Below, piece by piece: positions 49,601 to 61,309 of a DNA stretch of 64,000 nt; position 1 is the stretch's first letter, and each line of letters opens with the position of its first letter. Origin of the DNA: Paramecium sonneborni (taxonomy: Eukaryota; Ciliophora; Oligohymenophorea; Peniculida; Parameciidae); the NCBI GenBank assembly GCA_905182985.1, contig CAJJDN010000005.1:127823-191822 (forward strand), given 5' to 3'. The translations under genes were made by a program, and so were the position numbers. The notes beneath the pieces are model-generated. The model was not told the DNA's origin. It ran no database searches and saw only the letters and a program-made list of their open reading frames with translations.

Positions 49601-49885
49601 AAATTATATAATGAGATTAAATTTAAGACTCTTTAAGAAGAAGGGCAATTTATATGGGATAAGATTGTTAATAAGAATTATGCATTCAGCGAGATTTAAG
49701 ATGTAATTAGATATTTAGATGATGCATTTCCATAGAAATTAAGAGAATGTGCAAATTTAGTTATGTAAGGATAAATAAGTGTACAAGTATATGCAATTGA
49801 TTAGGCGATTGAGAATAGTGAAGGAATTTAGAGTTTAGAATAATTAGTTGATTAGGATGTTTATGAATGTTTTTTTACATTGTGA
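46635..49885 (+). CDS. Membrane-anchored M16 (insulinase-type) homologue lacking the zinc site
   Basis: 1074 residues; one intron near 46837-46862 (a 20-nt version ending AAG also keeps frame). Residues 45-65 are a transmembrane anchor, 70-185 an acidic linker, and from about 195 the protein follows the insulin-degrading-enzyme layout: NGIRILFIQ, then IGKKNDPQDKPGLTELLFRC where active enzymes have GLAHFLEHMLF. The HxxEH zinc motif is therefore absent. Later IDE-like blocks remain, such as IWWKPSRL and the middle and C-terminal M16 domains. It should be proteolytically dead, acting perhaps as a chaperone-like or regulatory pseudoenzyme. Topology suggests a type II secretory-pathway protein. 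Confidence 0.85.
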
Positions 49886-49931
49886 TTTTGTATTCTAATA
49901 TATTATTAAATGTTAATAAAAACTAAAGGTG

Positions 49932-51649
49932 ATGTTGATGATAATAATTTAGATCGTATGGGCAAGTAAATAATGTATAATTTATGAGAGTGATGAAACT
50001 ACAAATCTCGTGGTTCCACTATTTCCTGAGTTCAAGCATCCTAGTTAAGGCAAACAAGTTCTAATAAGACCTCCGAGTAAATAATTCTTGAACTCACCAT
50101 CTAAAATAGAAGATAATCTATCAGGGAGTACAAAGATCACTTAAATCAATGTAAGTCTTATTTACTATTAAGAGTGCCGGACAGCCTTATGATTACATCG
50201 TTAATCGCTTTCTCTAGACCATTAAAAAACATCTTTCTTCACCTCAAAGGTAACACCACTCCTTAATATAAGATCTGAAGTGGAGGGATAAATCATACGA
50301 ACCTTGATTTCATAACAAACCAAATTATAATATATGCTTCATATTGATTGGGCTAAATATTATACTAGCTATTTATAACATATTAATACTAAAGTTCCTG
50401 GACCCATTAATAATTAACCTTTTTTTGCTGATTTATGTTCAAATGACACTATTTATAAACCAAATCTAAAGTAAGATGTAGATTTTGTATTACTCAATCG
50501 AAATACTTGGATGTTTGTACATAGTTTATATGGTGGAGGACCTGAAGTCTCTATTTAAGATTATACAAAAGGAGAGGGATTTGAGAATTCAACATAAAAA
50601 CCTACTTTATCAAGAGTTAGTTCATTGTAGTCAGGATTGGTAGATACTCTTTCATATATGAGTATTACACTACCTTTTTAAAAATCTTAATTTGAATTAC
50701 CTCCAATCGGATTTTATAATGAATCTAATTATTGTTTTATGCATGCAGCACTACAAACTTTATTATCAGTTGAATAAATAAACTGTTGGATGATGAATGA
50801 AGGAAAGAGAATTGTTACATAATTTTCAGATAAATATCGATGGTTAAATGCTTATTTAGAAATAATCACATTAGCAGTTAATAAAAAAGCAGGAGCATTT
50901 ATAAAAATTTAATAATTAAAGCAACTAATAAAAAATAAATTTGATCCTCGTTAATAACATGATTCTTAGGAATTTTTAAGATATTTTATAGAATAATTAA
51001 CTGTAGAAATATAAGGACAATAAAAATATGATTAACCAATCACAGAAATAGTTTTTTAGGGATAAATGATGTCATTGATTAAATGTGATGAATGTAATTA
51101 ATAATCTACAAAATTTGAATCATTTTTAGATTTATCTTTATCAATGAATAAATTATAAACCTTAGAAAAATGTTTAAGTTTATTTTTTGCTTAAGAGATT
51201 TTAAGTGATCATTATTAATGTGAAAATTGTAATAATGAAACAAGGGCAATTAAAAAATATGTAATTGGAACACCTCCTTTATATTTGATGATCCATTTGA
51301 AAAGATTTTAAGTATATCCAAATAAAATAAAATTAAATGGACATGTGAGATTCCCAATAAGTCTGGATGTTTAAGAGTATATTTTTAATTAACATAATTA
51401 TAGATTTTGTTCCATAAAAGCTAAATATAAATTAAGATCAATAATAGTTCATTAAGGAACACCAGAAAGAGGCCATTATGTTACATTTTCATCTAGATAA
51501 GAGCAAGTAATAATAAATAATAATTTAAATAGTGGTATTATTTTGATGATTAAAAAATATATTTAGTTACAGAATAAGATGTTCTGTAATAGTAAGCCTA
51601 TGTTTTAATATACGAAAAGGTTGAAGAATATCTAATTGACATGTAATGA
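49932..51649 (+). CDS. Ubiquitin-specific protease with N-terminal DUSP domain
   Basis: 548 residues; introns 50151-50172 and 50250-50272 (both ending AAG) and 51507-51532. Residues about 120-210 are a DUSP domain: DWAKYYTSYL, VPGPINN, then WMFVHSLYGGGPEV. The catalytic C19 domain follows: Cys box NESNYCFMHAALQTLL (Cys about 252; usual GNTCYMN), QQHDSQEFLRYFIEQL, zinc ligands CDECNQ and CENCNN, and His box ERGHYVTFSS followed by WYYFDD after the last intron. The triad appears complete, so it is an active deubiquitinase of the USP4/11/15 type but shorter. The N-terminal exon boundary is uncertain: a start at ATG 49905 with a GAG-ending intron is the alternative. Confidence 0.9.
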
Positions 51650-51756
51650 CTTTATTATATATTTATGTATGTTAATTTTCCAAAGGAACAAATTTACATA
51701 TAATAACAAATATATATAGATAAGTGATTTAGTAAATATTAAAATTAAACATCCAA

Positions 51757-52446
51757 ATGTTTTAAGGAATCAATAATTTTGTGAATTCTTTTGTTACGCC
51801 AAAGCCATAAGATTTCTATTAAAAAGGATGGTTAACACCAGAATAATTTGTGGAAGCAGGAGATTAATTAACAATGACAGGATGGTAATGGAAAAAAGCT
51901 TAAGTGAAAAAAGGAGTTGATCCTCCTCATCCTGAAAAGATGTATTTAGTTGCTAATGCTACATCTTAAACACGTATAAAAGATTTCTTGTCATTTGATT
52001 TTTAAAATAATCAAGGACAAGAAGGATTTTTATGCGTGGATATGAGCAAGAAATAATAGTAAGCTTTGAATGAACAAGAGACTCGTGTTTATACTATTAC
52101 TATAACATATGATAGAAAATATCATTGTCCAAGATTATGGTTATAAGGAGTAGCATTAAACTCTGGTTTACCTTTGAAACATTAGGAGATTTTCGAAGAT
52201 ATTATGAGTGTCTATTAAAATGAAACAGTTACTGTAGAAGAACATCCATATCTTCATTATTAATAAGTTACCATTCACCCATGCAATCATTCAACTACAA
52301 TGAAGGCTTTCCTTGATAAAGCAAAACAAAATGGAGCAGATATTAAACCAATGTAGGCATTGTTTATTTTCTTAAAATTTATGCAATCAGTTATGCCCAC
52401 AGTAGTGTATGACACAACCATCGATATATGCTTGGGTGTTGATTGA
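51757..52446 (+). CDS. ATG3: ATG3, E2-like autophagy conjugating enzyme
   Basis: 229 residues, single exon, starting MFQGINNFVNSFVTPKPQDF. Family marks in order: GWLTPEQFVEAGDQL; TMTGWQWKKA; KMYLVANA; YTITITYDRKYHCPRLWLQG; the catalytic block TIHPCNHSTTMK with Cys about 175 in the HPC motif; and the end LKFMQSVMPTVVYDTT. ATG3 transfers ATG8 to phosphatidylethanolamine on the growing autophagosome. The usual flexible acidic insert after residue 80 is almost absent, explaining the short length (typically about 310). No alternative family fits. It follows the USP gene by 107 bp on the same strand. Confidence 0.93.
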
Positions 52447-52464
52447 TAATATATATATAATATT

Positions 52465-53723
52465 TCACATCAAACAACCTCCTTCTTAACTTTCAGACAC
52501 TCTACAATTTTGGAGACATACAATATTTCTTAAAAATAATTCATTGTCCACAATCACACATGGTCCTAAGAATTGAACATCTCCTTCAATTCTACACCAA
52601 TATCCTATAATTGAATTGTAGCATATTATTGAGTTTTAAATAAAAGAGAAATTCTAAAATTAATATCTAAAATTACTTTAACTTCTACACCATCTAGTAG
52701 GATAGAGTTCTTTATTCGTACTCCTTCTCCAATCTCACAACCAGCACCTATAACTACATTACTACCAAAAATTGATGATGGATGAATTTTAGCACTTTTA
52801 TGAATCAATACTCCATCAGTCTTTATTTCATAATCAGAACTGTTAAATAAGAATGGGTTTTGACAATAATATTAAAGAAGAAGTCTATTTGCATTCAAGA
52901 GATCTATTGTTGATTTTATTGATTGCCAGAATCCTTTATGTTCATATAAAAAAATTTTGTCTCTTTCTGCTTATTTTAGTACATCATTTTCTAAAGATAA
53001 ATAGGATTTATCCAAATCTGAGCTTCTTTTTATATACTTAACATATGGTTAATGTTAAAGTTCTTCACTCACACTGGATTCTTTTTTTGCTTTTACATTC
53101 AATATTGTTGTTTTGAATGATTAATTAAAAAAGTACACTCCACAATTTACTAAATTTGAAATGTATTATTCTGGTTTTTCAGCATGATGAATCAATTAAT
53201 CAGTTTAAAAATCTTTGATTAAACAACCAAAACGAGTTGAATCTTCTTTTGATACTCGAACTGTCATTATAGTGCAATTTCCAGATTTACTAATTTAGAT
53301 TCTATATTATTTACTTCTTGTGATAATCATATAATTTTTAGGCTTACAAGTCACAACAAATGTCTGAATGCACAACCAATAGATCTTAGTGTTATTTTTT
53401 TTTATAATACCCTCTACTTCTTCAAACAACTCTTATAAATTTTATGCCAATCCCCCTGCTGTTCCCATTTCATTCATTTCTTAAATGTAACGTATATTTT
53501 TGCCATACAATTTTTAGTACTTTTCTTAAAAATGTTAAAAACACTTCTTATCGTAATAACCCATAAGAACGAAATCCTTTAAATTTGATAATTTTTGTAT
53601 AGCATTTAGAAGATGACCAACTATTTCAACCCCACTAATTGGAAATAAAGGAGATGCTGATTCATAAGTTCCATAACTAGCTTTTCTACTTGGACCACCT
53701 AACAAGATTACTGCTCTTATCAT
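52465..53723 (-). CDS. GDP-mannose pyrophosphorylase alpha-like protein (GMPPA-like)
   Basis: 394 residues; introns 53385-53410 (AAG), 53290-53314, 52654-52676. The nucleotidyltransferase half begins MIRAVILLGGPSRKASYG, then PLFPISGVEIVGH, MGTAGGLAQNL, LLVVHSDICCDL and VRVSKEDSTRFGC. The C-terminal half is a left-handed beta-helix with hexapeptides (AKIHPSSIFGSNVVIGAGC, IGYWCRIEGDVQFLGPCV). The G-x-G-T-R-L signature of active sugar-nucleotide transferases is replaced by GGPSRKASYG, and the first motif agrees with GMPPA, the regulatory partner of the catalytic GMPPB. So it is probably an allosteric subunit in GDP-mannose supply for glycosylation and GPI anchors. It ends 18 bp from the convergent ATG3 stop. 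Confidence 0.85.
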
Positions 53724-53788
53724 TAATTATATTAAAAAAATGGTTTTTATTTGTAATTTATTCATTATTTTGATTTGTCATATTTATA

Positions 53789-55880
53789 ATGAAATGTCTA
53801 AAATTTAGAAAAGAAAAATTATACCAATAAACACTTCTAAATTATAATGATACAAGATTTAATGATAAAGAACTTAATGTCTTGAGAAAAAGGTACCTAT
53901 CATTTTTCAAATTATTATAGATTTATATCCATGACTAATGGAAGTAAATATATTAATAAGGAATAATTCAAAAATAATTTAGCTGTTTTAGGATTAGATT
54001 CAATATCATGTTTAGCAGATGCCCTATTTTAAGCTATGGATATCAATTTAGATGGCCATATTGAGTTTGAAGAATTTGTAGCATATTTTGATAAAATAAC
54101 ATACGGAACCTAAGATGAAAAAGCAGAAATATCTTTTCGCTTAATAGATTAAGCAAGAAATGGCTATATAACATATTAAGACTTTAGTAATACAATGTAA
54201 TAGTTAATAAAGTCTTATACTATTATGAAAGGAGCAGAGTTGTCTTACGATATTATTGATCATATGGAAAAGAAATATTAAGATATATTCAATTTAATAG
54301 ACATAAATAAGGATTAGAAAATTTCATTATAAGAATACATTATAGCTTTAACCAAAAATCCTCAAATTTTAGATGTTTTTGAATTTTTGAAAAAAGGAGT
54401 AACTCAAACTATTAAAGAGAGTTAACATATAAGAGATTAAATGATGTTATATGAGTTTGATAAATTAAATAAGTAAACTGCTGATATTTTAAATTCTCTC
54501 AGTGAATAACAAGAGAAATCTCTTACTTTAAAAAAAAAATAATCTGTTAAATAAAAATATGGAGTGGATGTTTTGATAGATGATGATTAAACAGAAAATC
54601 TAGTTGAAAAAGACAATTTAAGTTGGATTTAGAATCTGTCACATGAATAATTAAAACTTAAATGTTAAGATTTATATTAAAAATTACAAAAATTACATTC
54701 CGATAGTGGAAATTCTCTAAGTAAATTAGAAAATTTATATCATGAAAAATTAGAATAAGAGGGATTTTAGGAATAAATACTTATAAAATAAGTATCAATT
54801 AGCAATAATAAATACAAGAAATCTTCAGTTTAAATTGGGAATGAAATTTGGGATTTAGTTATTAATATGATGTTAGGTATATAAATGGCAGTGAAATCAG
54901 CAAATGCAGTTATTGAAAATTTCCTTTCATATTAAGATTTTGAAATAAAATAATGTTTTGAAATAATTTCCTATTAAAACAAAGATAAATGTAAATTCTA
55001 TGATTTTGCTCCTAAAGTGTTTAATCAAATTAGAAAATTATAGATGGTTGATAATGATAGTTATTTAAATAGCATTGGGCCTGAAAACCTATTATTTAGT
55101 TTTATGTAGGGTGATCTCAGTACTTTAAGCGAATTAACATCAACTGGAAAAAGTGGAAGTTTTTTCTATTACTCTTAAGATGGATTATACACACTTAAAA
55201 CAATCTCGTAAAGAGAATTTTTTTTATTTAGAAAAATATTAAGTAATTATTTTTATTACTTAAAACATTCTCCATTTTCTTTAATAATCAAGTTATATGG
55301 TTTACATAAAATAAGTGTAAATGGTAAAAAGATTTTCTTTATTGTGATGGGAAATGTTTTTAAGACTGAATATTAAATTCATAAAAAGTATGATATAAAA
55401 GGAAGCACATACAAAAGAACCACATAATAGGATGTTGACCCAGACGTAGCTCGTAAAGATTTAGATTTTATTTCTAATAATGAAATAATCTCAATAGATT
55501 AAAAAAAAAAGGATTAACTTATTGAATAAATAGAAAAAGATTCAGATTTTTTAGCAAATAATAATCTATTGGATTATAGTTTATTAATTGGAATTCATCA
55601 TGTTGAAAGTAAGGATTGTTTCTAAATGGTTGAAGATTGCAAAAATTTAAACATTGTCAAATCTAGTGACTATAATAAAATTTTCTTTTTTGGAATAATA
55701 GATATATTGACTGAGTATAAGTAAATTATTTTTTAAACATATTTTAGTACTTCAAAGTAATTAGAATCTTGCTATAAAAGAATTGTATAGGGCCCATCAA
55801 TTTCTGCTATTCCTCCAATAGAGTACTCAAAGAGATTTTAAAATTTCATAAGATCTATTTTAAGTCAAGAAAATATTTGA
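53789..55880 (+). CDS. EF-hand phosphatidylinositol phosphate kinase
   Basis: 678 residues with introns 53893-53920 and 55721-55747. Residues 45-190 hold EF-hands: AMDINLDGHIEFEEF is a full Ca-binding loop and LIDINKDQKISLQEYI a second one; a degenerate pair lies between. Residues 200-350 are coiled coil. The C-terminal PIPK domain shows the Lys strand GLYTLKTIS, the phosphate loop YDIKGSTYKR, RKDLDF, DYSLLIGIHH and IIDILTEY, and ends with ISAIPPIEYSKRFQNFI. It should make PI(4,5)P2 or PI(3,5)P2 in a Ca-responsive way. EF-hand plus PIPK fusions are a ciliate/alveolate trait, since animal PIP5K lacks EF-hands. Intron 2 is a multiple of three; without it the protein gains nine residues. Confidence 0.9.
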
Positions 55881-56427
55881 TATTGTTTTAATAAATAAGA
55901 TATATCATTAAAATCTACCTTAAATAAGAAAATATAATTTAGTTTAAAATAGAAACATTTATTCTATAATAATGCTTCTTATTTTTGTTCTTCTAGATTA
56001 AGTTATTTTAAACTAATATTAATATTGTATTTGAAATATGATAATTATAAGAGTTATAAGACTTATGTCGAATAATCCTTTTTTTGAAAATTAGAGAATT
56101 AGATGCTTTTAGAAAATTTATAACATTTTTATGATTATGAGTGAATCATTTTTATTTTTTATCCCAACATCTTAAGGCTGTTAATATATTCTAAAAAAAA
56201 CTAGGGTCTTTTTTGTCGATTTATGCTTTTAAAACTTTTGGTGACTAATTGGAATTACATTTTTACATCTGAGACTTGTAAATTTACTTATTATTGTTAA
56301 GTCTGTTGCAATTAAGTGATCAATTTTTATTTTTCTTAATCATCCTGAACAAGATTGATAATTTCATCAACCATTTTTGGATTTTTTTTCAGTTATTATC
56401 CAGCTATTGTTGTTAAAAATTAATGAA
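55881..56427. other. 3' flanking region with an unassigned minus-strand open frame
   Basis: Between the PIP kinase stop and the next minus-strand gene. On the minus strand a frame different from that of the 56428-57429 model is open and coding-like from about 56510 down to 56280 (RILQSLQTLIHRILESG, KMVDEIINLVQDDQEK). It probably belongs to that gene, joined by an unresolved splice or a one-base error. Below 56250 composition is noncoding. Confidence 0.45.
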
Positions 56428-57429
56428 TCAATGGGATTCCAGATTCTAATATCCTATGTATTAAAGTTTAAAGAGATTACAATATCCTTTTAAACACCAT
56501 TGTTAAATTGCCATTGCAGCAATTTGAATATCTTTTGTAACAATAAATAATAATAATCTTTGATGAAGCCATTCGTAGAATTCATCCTCATCCATAAATT
56601 CTAAATCTGGTTTCGGAGGTTTACTTAATTCAGGAAAAAAACTAATATATAAATCACTTTCTCTAACTTATTCAGAAATTGCTATATTTCTTAATTCATT
56701 AAATAATAATTAAATACTATATTTATTTAGAATTGATTTACTCAGATAACAAAACTTATTTATAAATAAAATTATTCTCAAAAATCGTATCCCTCACTCT
56801 TTGTTTCCTGAATTTTAATTTTTATAATACATTTCTAATCTTACATTTAGTTTTCTATTACTAAGCATATTATTTTTTAGTATTGGAGATTCTTAGATAT
56901 TTGCTAATCCTTCTAAATCTTTATCATTATCTTCAAATCCTTTATTATTCTAATTATAATATTTATCTTCATGATAAGATACGAAGTTTTGGTTATTTGG
57001 CAAAAGTGTTGGACAATCAATTTTCAATGGCTAGGAGCTTTCAAAGTCTGAAGAAGTATTTATTGATTAAACCTTAATTGAAGTTTCATCAAACAATGGT
57101 TCAAATTGATGATACTGCATCTTAACCTTTTTTCTTATTTCATCTTCTTCCATAAAATCATGTTTTTAACCCTTTTATCCTTTTTGTTACAACTATTAGA
57201 AAGTTTAACCCTTCTCTTTAAGTTGTTTAGTTCTTTCATTTGTTTTTTAGTAAACTTGTTTCAAATCTTCAGTTGAAGGAATCGATTTCGATGATAATTT
57301 TAATTTAGAATATGAACCATTTCCCTTTTAACTTTCATTCTTTGGTAACATAAGAAATGAAGCCACAAAAAAGCCTACTCCTATACCAAGCAAAAATTTA
57401 GCATCTATAATTATTTCCAAAATATTCAT
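56428..57429 (-). CDS. Membrane-anchored protein, unidentified (3' end unresolved)
   Basis: About 316 residues in the frame given, introns 56808-56830 (CAG) and 56690-56717 (AAG). The start MNILEIIIDAKFLLGIGVGF gives one hydrophobic anchor (residues 10-30), followed by a Gln/Lys-rich helical linker, an acidic region and a helical domain FMDEDEFYEWLHQRLLL. No family was recognised. The annotated frame ends at TGA 56428, but an adjoining frame (see 55881-56427) continues with convincing helical coding sequence; no GT..AG intron of normal size bridges them. Either a single-base error or an atypical intron lies near 56490-56520. The protein is probably about 70 residues longer than annotated. Confidence 0.65.
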
Positions 57430-57990
57430 GTGCAATAAAATTTATTAAAAGTGTATATATATTTTTTTCTAACAATCATACATCAATCCCCCTAAAACTG
57501 ATGGATTCAAATCTTATTATATATTAAATAAAATACAAATACAACTAATACTTTATTGTTTTTATAAGGATTGTTTTTTTAATTTATCTTATTTGTTTTT
57601 GAAATCTTAAGAATTCAGATAGGAATCAGTTTATAAATATAAACATATTTAATAATTCTTTAGAGACTATGAAAAAAATAAAAAATAAGTATATTTGATA
57701 ATTTCAGATTTCATGATCACATATATTCATAAAAGACTCTCTAATTAATTATTAGCTTTTATATTTATTCTAATCAAGTTAAAGTTTATATAATGTAAAG
57801 AAAAAAGTTCATTTAAAATATTGTGGTAAAATTTCAAACAAAAAAATTTTTGCAATTATTATCTAAAAGAAAAATGTTATTCGTCATCAAAAATAATTCT
57901 AATATCTTTTTCTATTGTTTTATGTAGTTGAATAAAAGTAGAATAAACAATAATTTTATTAGAAATGTATAAAACATATACATATAATCT
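57430..57990. other. Intergenic, no gene seen
   Basis: 560 bp upstream of the membrane-anchored gene and downstream of the E2 gene. TGA-dense in all frames; no RNA fold recognised. Confidence 0.5.
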
Positions 57991-58461
<471 letters not shown>

Positions 58462-59281
58462 TTTTAATTTGTTTTTATAAATTAAATCAATTAATAACTT
58501 ATCATTTATATATATTATTTATACACTATATTTTTTCCTTTCTAGCATACCGATAAAAACTGATTCTAAATTTCTGGAGGTCTATTCAATTAATATACAT
58601 CTATTTTATCCTATCATAATTAAAAAAGAGTCATTAAACAATGGAAAAATTAATGATATGATTTCTTTTTTTTAATTAAAACCTTAGATAATCTAAATTT
58701 ATTAAATGCTTATTTTAGATAGATGTAAAAATTATAGCAAACACACTTTGTTTGGCTTTATATTTTGAAAATTCTAATTATCATCATCAAATCTATTTTT
58801 GCTTTTAGAAAAGATTTTGCTGTTGAATTACCTAAAATGATTATTATTTTATCATTTTTCATTTTCATTTAAACAATAATACTAATCTAGTTTTTTTTGA
58901 AAAAGGTACAAATAGAATTAAATTTAAAGAATTAATAATCAACAAATTTTTAATATACCTCAGAAACTAAACTCTTTGAAACAATTAATTTAACAATAAT
59001 TTTATCTTAAAAATCTATCCCTTAAAGATCATCTAATTCTTGGCATTGCGATATCCATAAATCTTTTTGAAGTTGCATAATTGAGTTCTTGAAAATTAAT
59101 AAATATATGGGATAAAAGAAAGCCTAAATTTTATCAGATTCTAAAATCTTAATTTAAAATAAATAAATATAAAATGAAGAACAATTTTATTAATAAATAT
59201 TAATTTGTTAATTGATTCTGGAGTAAAATAATCTTATAATTAAATTTAATCTACTATTGTATATTATTTCTTGTTGATTAT
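58462..59281. other. Intergenic, no gene seen
   Basis: 820 bp of AT-rich DNA. Neither strand gives a frame longer than a few tens of codons with coding character, and no tRNA-like fold is visible. It contains upstream sequences for both the E2 gene and the carrier relic. Confidence 0.5.
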
Positions 59282-59927
59282 ATGCCACTCAGAAGTAATC
59301 CAGTACCTTAATTGTTACGATTGTTGGTTCAAATTGTAGCCTATATTATGGATTGAAAAGCAGACTTGATTAATCTTAAAATAAGATTGTATTACAATAC
59401 TATATCTTCAATTATTTATATATAGGCCTTTAAGAATAACAATTCGCCAAGATTCACATTTACCCTTTATTGAGATATGGAAAATGACAAATCCCTTTGT
59501 ATTAATATTGCCAACCATATCAAATTTGATTGGCATGATTGCATCTCATCCTATAATCATTTTAAAAGTTAGATTACAAAATGAAATATTGAGATAGTAT
59601 GAGTAATATTTGTATTAAACTATTAGAACTAAAAATTATATTCAGAAATGACAGAAATGACAGGAACTTGTGGAAATTAGTTATGGATTTAAACTTCATT
59701 TGGTTCTCGTTTTTTATATACTTATTTATAATTTATTGCAGAAACTATTTGAGTTCTTTCTTAATAAATAAGGATATGAATTTATGAATGTTCTTAGACC
59801 AGACTCAGATTTCAAAGGGAATCTTATAAGTATAGGATTGTCAATGATAGGATCTTCTATCATATCATTTGCATTTTTGCAACTAATATATTTTTATCAA
59901 TAGAGGTAAGTCTATTAAATTAAATGA
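59282..59927 (+). pseudogene. Broken mitochondrial carrier (SLC25-type) gene
   Basis: Reading from ATG 59282 and removing a 37-nt intron (59389-59425), one frame runs to 59927 and is carrier-like: LLRLLVQIVAYIMD, then NLIGMIASHPIIILKVRLQN (the HPxxxxKxRLQ carrier signature) and a final hydrophobic helix LISIGLSMIGSSIISFAF. But this frame contains three TGA codons, at 59354 and in a tandem nonamer around 59651-59667, and UGA is the only stop in this code. No normal intron removes them. The length (about 200 residues) is also below the usual 300. I read it as a decaying paralogue, closest in feel to SLC25A46-like carriers; sequencing errors could be an alternative. Confidence 0.6.
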
Positions 59928-60271
59928 TTACTAAACACCAAATACAATCAATTAAATTATTTTTTATTCAGGTATAGAGTTAATTTATGTAAAGGTTAAT
60001 TAAAAAGAAGAAGTAGTAGGATTTTTTTAAGGATATATAAATAATGTTTTTAAATAGGAATAGTATTGCTGTAGTATTTTTTTGGGGATTTTCAATGAAA
60101 GCAAATAAAGAAAGATTTAAACCTCAGAAGATTGATTGAGATAATGTTTTTTTAAAAAATGAAATATAGAATAAAAACTAAAATATCTAAAAAATAGAAA
60201 TATAGAATAGATTTACAAATGGCAAATAAAGAAATAAAGAAATCAAATATACAATTTAAGAAAAATAATCT
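59928..60271. other. Intergenic, possibly the tail of the carrier relic
   Basis: About 340 bp between the carrier relic and the Rab2 stop. A short coding-like stretch near 59965-60100 could be the relic's last exon, but no supported join exists. Confidence 0.4.
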
Positions 60272-61075
60272 TCAACAACAACTATTTTTCTATTCATTTT
60301 ACTAAGTCTAATTGGTTGTAACGATTTGAGGTTTTGGTTAATCTCTTGTTTAAACAAAATCATTTTTCTTTTTGATACCAATAGATCCAATCTTGATTCC
60401 ATAAACCTAAAATCGATCATTTTCAGAGTACTTCTTAGGTTGGATCGATTTCCCCACTATCAATTTTCTTTAATACTTAATTAGCCATAGTTTCAAAAAC
60501 ATTATCAACATTTTCACCTGTCTTGGCTGAAGTTTCAAAGTATGTAAAACCTTATTTTTAGGCATAATTTTTAGCCTCTTCAGTTTTAACTTCTCTTCTT
60601 TGCATATTTAATATTAATTATACCTTTCATCTAAGTCTATCTTATTTCCTACTATAACCATTTCTATTTTATCACAAGCATATCCTTAAATTTCTTAATT
60701 CCACTTTTACAAATTTTCAAAAGATTTTCTACTAGTAACATCAAAGACTAAAATTCCACCAATTGATCTATATTAGAAATTCATTCTATACCCTCTATAA
60801 TATGATCGCGTAATTGATTTAAAGGATTCTTATCCTGCCTAAACATTTATGAAATATCATACAGTATCCCAAACTTATAACTTGATTTATTTATCATTTA
60901 TTTTTAGATTTCTTGCTCCAAATTCTACACCAATAGTTGGATCATGTTCGTTTCTGAATCTAGAATCTGTAAATTAAAGCAATAAACAGCTTTTACCAAC
61001 ACCTAAAATATTAATGATTATCATACTTGTATCTCCTACTATGATGAACTTAAAGAGATAATTGTAAATATTCAT
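60272..61075 (-). CDS. RAB2: Small GTPase of the Rab2 type
   Basis: 226 residues after five introns (61003-61026, 60839-60862, 60768-60791, 60598-60623 ending AAG, 60407-60431). All five G motifs are intact: GDTSVGKSC, T in the DPTIGVEFG effector loop, DTAGQE, NKID and ETSAKT. The YLFKFIIVGDTSVGKSCLLL start, LQFTDSRF and TIGVEFGAR are typical of Rab2 (Rab4 is the next candidate). It ends KNSCC, a geranylgeranylation motif. Rab2 directs Golgi and late-endosome/autophagosome traffic. The Q of DTAGQE is encoded by TAA, direct evidence for the ciliate code. Intron 1 splits the P-loop and intron 2 splits DTAG. Confidence 0.93.
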
Positions 61076-61309
61076 AAATAATTTATTTAATTAATTTTAT
61101 TTGAAATACAATCATCTAAATAATTCTCTTCATAAATTATTATAAAGCAGATATTCTGCTATAAGTATTAAGTGAGACAAAACAATAAATAATTTACTAA
61201 AACTCATTATAATTGAAGTTTAAAATAATCTTAATAAAATTATAGAAATTATTTAGATTATTAGGTTAATTTTAAATATTTTAATTTAAATCATTTATTT
61301 AATTTTTAT

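Noticed and set aside
58462..59281. Possible minus-strand gene in the spacer upstream of the carrier relic
   Set aside because: No frame of useful length without TGA and no intron combination extends one.
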